From: Chiua virens
Taxonomy: Eukaryota; Basidiomycota; Agaricomycetes; Boletales; Boletaceae
NCBI GenBank assembly: GCA_019787685.1
Contig: JAHNUO010000001.1
Coordinates: 186,001 to 250,000, forward strand
Direction of reading: 5' to 3'
DNA length: 64,000 nt
Part shown: piece after piece, positions 61,061 to 64,000 of the stretch
Layout: the number at the start of each line of letters is the position of its first letter
Position numbering within the stretch: the stretch's first letter is position 1
Notes under the pieces: model-generated
Databases searched by the model: none
Told to the model about the DNA's origin: nothing
Seen by the model: only the letters and a program-made list of their open reading frames with translations
Program-made: the position numbers and the translations under genes

Positions 61061-61069
61061 ACTTCAAGT

Positions 61070-61840
61070 TGATATCACAAACCCATCCGTTCGGTAGATT
61101 TTTTACTGTGGCACTGCCCAGTAGTCTCAGACTCGAACCATCCGTCTTGGTAACCTCACTACACTCCGGATCTACGTCACTGGAAGCGTTTGTCTGGCTC
61201 TGCCCGTCACTTCCTAAAAAGTCATATCGAATATCGAGACTAATTGACCAGTCGTGTTCCAGTTTTTGCAGTTTCGTCCCCATTCGGGAGCGCCAAGTGT
61301 GGGTAGCGGTCTTGTCAGCTGGACTTGTTGCAATTTTCTTCCCTTTCAGCGACAGGTCAACAACTCTCACCCTCGCTCTCCGTATCAAACAGTATCGCAT
61401 AGCCCATGCTCCCCCCCGCTCACAATCCACTTTCCATCTTGCGCCGCCGCAATGTTGTGAACATCAATGATCGCACTGTCCAAGGTTGCCTTCCTCACTT
61501 TTCCTATCTTACCTTGCAGCATCGAATCTTTGCCGTTCCACCGGCCAGATGTGGTTCTCAGCGGTAAAGACAACTGACCATATGTAATGTTGGGCATGAA
61601 CTGCGATCACCTTTACCTGGAAGCCTCCTTTCGATGGTACCATGTCAGTTTCGCGTCTTCAGTCACCTCACCTTGGCCATCCCGGCTGGCCTCTGTTACT
61701 TTCCCTTGCCCTTTCTGGTCCACGCACTATTCCCATTCGAGGTTTCCTTCTCGTCAGTATCGTCTTCTCGATCATCCTTTCCGTTGGTTGCCTCTTCTTC
61801 ATGTCAGTGGTCCTCGCAATCAGGAAAACATGACAGATGA
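61070..61840 (-). pseudogene. WD40 family relic 4, opposite strand
   Basis: Read on the minus strand, about 61560-61600 matches the TTACATATGGTCAGT start of the first blade in paralogue 2 (48768-48785). It is followed by decayed IVDVHNIAAAQDGKWIVSGG-like (61440-61500) and VVDLSLKGKKIATS-like (61300-61370) segments. These correspond to the DIAVSQDGKWIVSG and AVDVSLDGRRIATG blades. Frames break repeatedly and no C-terminal domain is visible. It is the only inverted member of the family here. Confidence 0.65.
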
Positions 61841-63555
61841 AAGTATGTCACTAAGCATCCGCGCTGCAGCAACTCCTTGCCTCACGACACACGTGGCTTC
61901 TTCGTCCCGTGGTGTCAGCATGCGTTGTCATATCGGTGCATGTTTCTATCCTCGTCTTCAAGTTGGTTTGGCGTTCTTACCTCTTAACTAGTTGGAGCGC
62001 AGCAGCACAGTGGATTTTAAATGGGGATGCAATGTCATAGAACTCTCCCAGTGATCTCCTGTGACCTCTTTGCCACCTCAGCCGTCCTTGTCAGTCAGGA
62101 TAACGTCGTCCTGTGTACCACACGGAACCTATTCGTTGAGAGACCTCACTAGCACCTGTCACCATATTCTCCAACTTGCTTGCACTGTTGGATACCACAC
62201 CATCGGCACCCGATTTTTCATCTCTCGCACCGCACTCATTGTCCGTCATCATCGCAGATCGCTTGCATAATACCTCCTTGTCATGTTCTTCATTTATGGG
62301 CAATGGATGAAAAGTAAGTGTGAGCACCGTTGATCAAGCGTCACGCGTCAAGTTTCCCGAATATGCCTGATTCCCAGATCCCAGCTGAGTCCCACCTTTT
62401 GCGTGGACATCATGATGCGGCGAACGTGGATACCCGATCTTCATTCGAAACAGTTCTAGTGCCTTGCAGACGGTGACATCTGAGTCAGAAGGAATGGAAG
62501 ACGGCCATCGCTATTACATAATAGATGCTAGTGTGATCTAGAATCGTGTCTTCGAATACATAGTAGGAAACGAATTTCCTCACAAAGATCACATTGTTCC
62601 CAAGTCCTGGAGGGCTGACGCGTCTTCAAACTTTAATCCCAAGTGCGACTTCATATTTTCGTCCTGGAAATCAGAGCACATCTCGCCGAGTTCATTTCAC
62701 GTTGTAAATTGTAATACACCAAGAGGCTGACGGAGACGGCGCAGTGCGAGGGCGGTTGTCGGTGTCCTTTTCCCGTTGCGATGATTATACGGCAGTGACA
62801 CTTGCAGGGTCAGATGCAACAGAGTGAGAGCGGATCACAGCGTCGGTCCTCGCCGACTCCTCGGACATACGTTTGCGCCGCGCACTTGTACGAGTTCAAA
62901 GTATGACTTACACTTGCAAAAACTGATGGGCCACACTTGACGCCGATGCTACTCTGATACAGATAGGTACTGACCGCGGCGGGACCGCAGGACAGCATTG
63001 ACAATTGCCTCGCCCGTAAGAGAGTTGGTTGTTATCTCCATGTGTCCAGCTCCACTGTCTCAAGCGAACAAGAAAACTGGAACCGAACCGACATTAATGT
63101 GCCGAATTGAAGCGATTGTACAAAGTGTTAATTACATAGTGGGACGAGAAGACGAAATTTTAGGAGCAATTGATATGTGAGCCGCCGCGCCGGGTAGCAG
63201 CTCTCAGGCCCCATACTTGATGATCCGGACGAGCATCGGAGCTCCAAGTTGACTTGGGTTTGAGTAATGGCCCTGTCTAGGGTCCATCCTCTACTCACTC
63301 AATGCATTGACGAACGGCGAGAGGCATATGTTCGCGACATCGAGTTTTATACTTCCGCGCGACCGCGGCACGTGTGGCAAGTAACCCGGAATGGTGAATT
63401 CGGTCAATAAACAGTAGTTCACATTTCTATCTTCTAAATCGGCGAACTGTATCATGGTCTCTCTCACGAAGTAACGCGACAGGACGGTGAGGTAAAATGT
63501 CATACGTACACGGCTGAGGAGGAACCAATAGAAGAATGAACCATGGCAGCAGGAA
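61841..63555. other. Intergenic, nothing recognised
   Basis: Short frames only. No repeats, RNA genes or splice series that I can support. Confidence 0.4.
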
Positions 63556-64000
63556 CTAGTAGCCGATTAAACTTTTGTACATCATGTGAAGGGCGTACCG
63601 TCTGGGTAGAAGTTGAAGGAAATAAAACAAGGTGGAGCCGCCACCCAGCGTCATGTACGGCGGGGGGGTTGCACTCAACGTCGAAGGTTACCACTTTGCG
63701 CGCGAACTCGCTCGGATCCATGCACCCACTTCTTTGTTGCGTCCACCGAGACATCTTTGACTCATAGTCCCTGAACATGGTCGTGGCTGACAGGGCGAAC
63801 GTCACCGCCTGGTTCTTCGCAATGTTGGACGTAACCATTCCTGGTACGACAAGCATGACTTTGACGCCAAACGGCTTGCACTCCATCGCGAGACCCTCCG
63901 AGATGGTGTGAAGGGCAGCCTTAGCAGCAGAGTAAAGTGTGTTCCACGGCGTAGTTCTGCGAAGGATTTAGCTGATTTGATTGGTGAAACGCGTGAAACT
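63556..64000 (-). CDS. Short-chain dehydrogenase/reductase, C-terminal part, cut by right edge
   Basis: Classical SDR, resembling the 1-acyldihydroxyacetone-phosphate reductase-like group. The exon begins after an acceptor near 63958 and encodes TPWNTLYSAAKAAL, which contains the catalytic YxxxK (Y-S-A-A-K), then HTISEGLAMEC, VKVMLVVPGMVTSNI (the P-G loop) and SEFARKVV. At 63662-63668 a run of seven G (C on the coding strand) shifts the frame. With six, the coding continues NPPPYMTLGG...FYFLQLLPRRYA to a stop at 63556, the expected family ending. As read, the frame instead runs to 63500. The nucleotide-binding half lies beyond the window. Confidence 0.8.

Noticed and set aside
1..64000. tRNA or rRNA genes
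   Set aside because: No cloverleaf with a T-arm consensus or rRNA-like block was noticed by eye. A covariance-model search was not possible.

Overview
The window looks like a filamentous basidiomycete (Agaricomycetes). Genes are split by many GT-AG introns of about 45-65 bp. Several families are typical of mushroom-forming or Rhizoctonia-like fungi: a tnp2/CACTA transposase, tandem microsomal P450s, a WD40-TKL kinase fusion and AIG1-like P-loop GTPases. A Cantharellales/Rhizoctonia-type genome is my impression only. No rRNA, tRNA, CRISPR or bacterial-type operon was seen.

Layout. 1-4.1 kb: minus-strand tnp2 (CACTA) transposase gene cut by the left edge, with a small partner gene upstream carrying one nonsense codon. 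4.56-6.83 kb: RAD7, a conserved nucleotide-excision-repair gene. 8.98-9.59 kb: a small C2H2 zinc-finger gene. 9.6-13.6 kb: mostly featureless. 13.7-39.2 kb: five tandem same-strand P450 copies in graded decay. Copies 1 and 3 read through, copy 2 has one frameshift, copy 4 has three, and copy 5 is a wreck. Duplicated promoters and 3' flanks travel with the copies. Between copies 1 and 2 sits a 6.5-kb element (16271-22793) with nearly identical inverted repeats of about 460 bp. It carries an intron-rich coiled-coil gene built from duplicated 36-codon exons and contains no transposase I can recognise.

39.7-64 kb is an accessory region: a glycolipid-transfer (HET-C2-like) gene, then a family of WD40 genes sharing a private C-terminal helical region (two units at 41-44.6 kb, one at 48.7-50.9 kb, relics at 51.5 and 61 kb), a gene with two tandem P-loop GTPase domains, an extended SDR/epimerase-like gene, a WD40-TKL kinase fusion, and the C-terminal half of a classical SDR at the right edge.

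Reading as a whole: one stable housekeeping gene (RAD7) is followed by fast birth-and-death loci. Two themes recur. One is loss of coding by CGA-to-TGA type changes in transposon-borne genes. The other is single-base indels in duplicated genes, some of which could be assembly errors. The most interesting hypotheses are the Pack-MULE-like coiled-coil element and the HET-C2-like/WD40/GTPase neighbourhood, which recalls fungal allorecognition loci.
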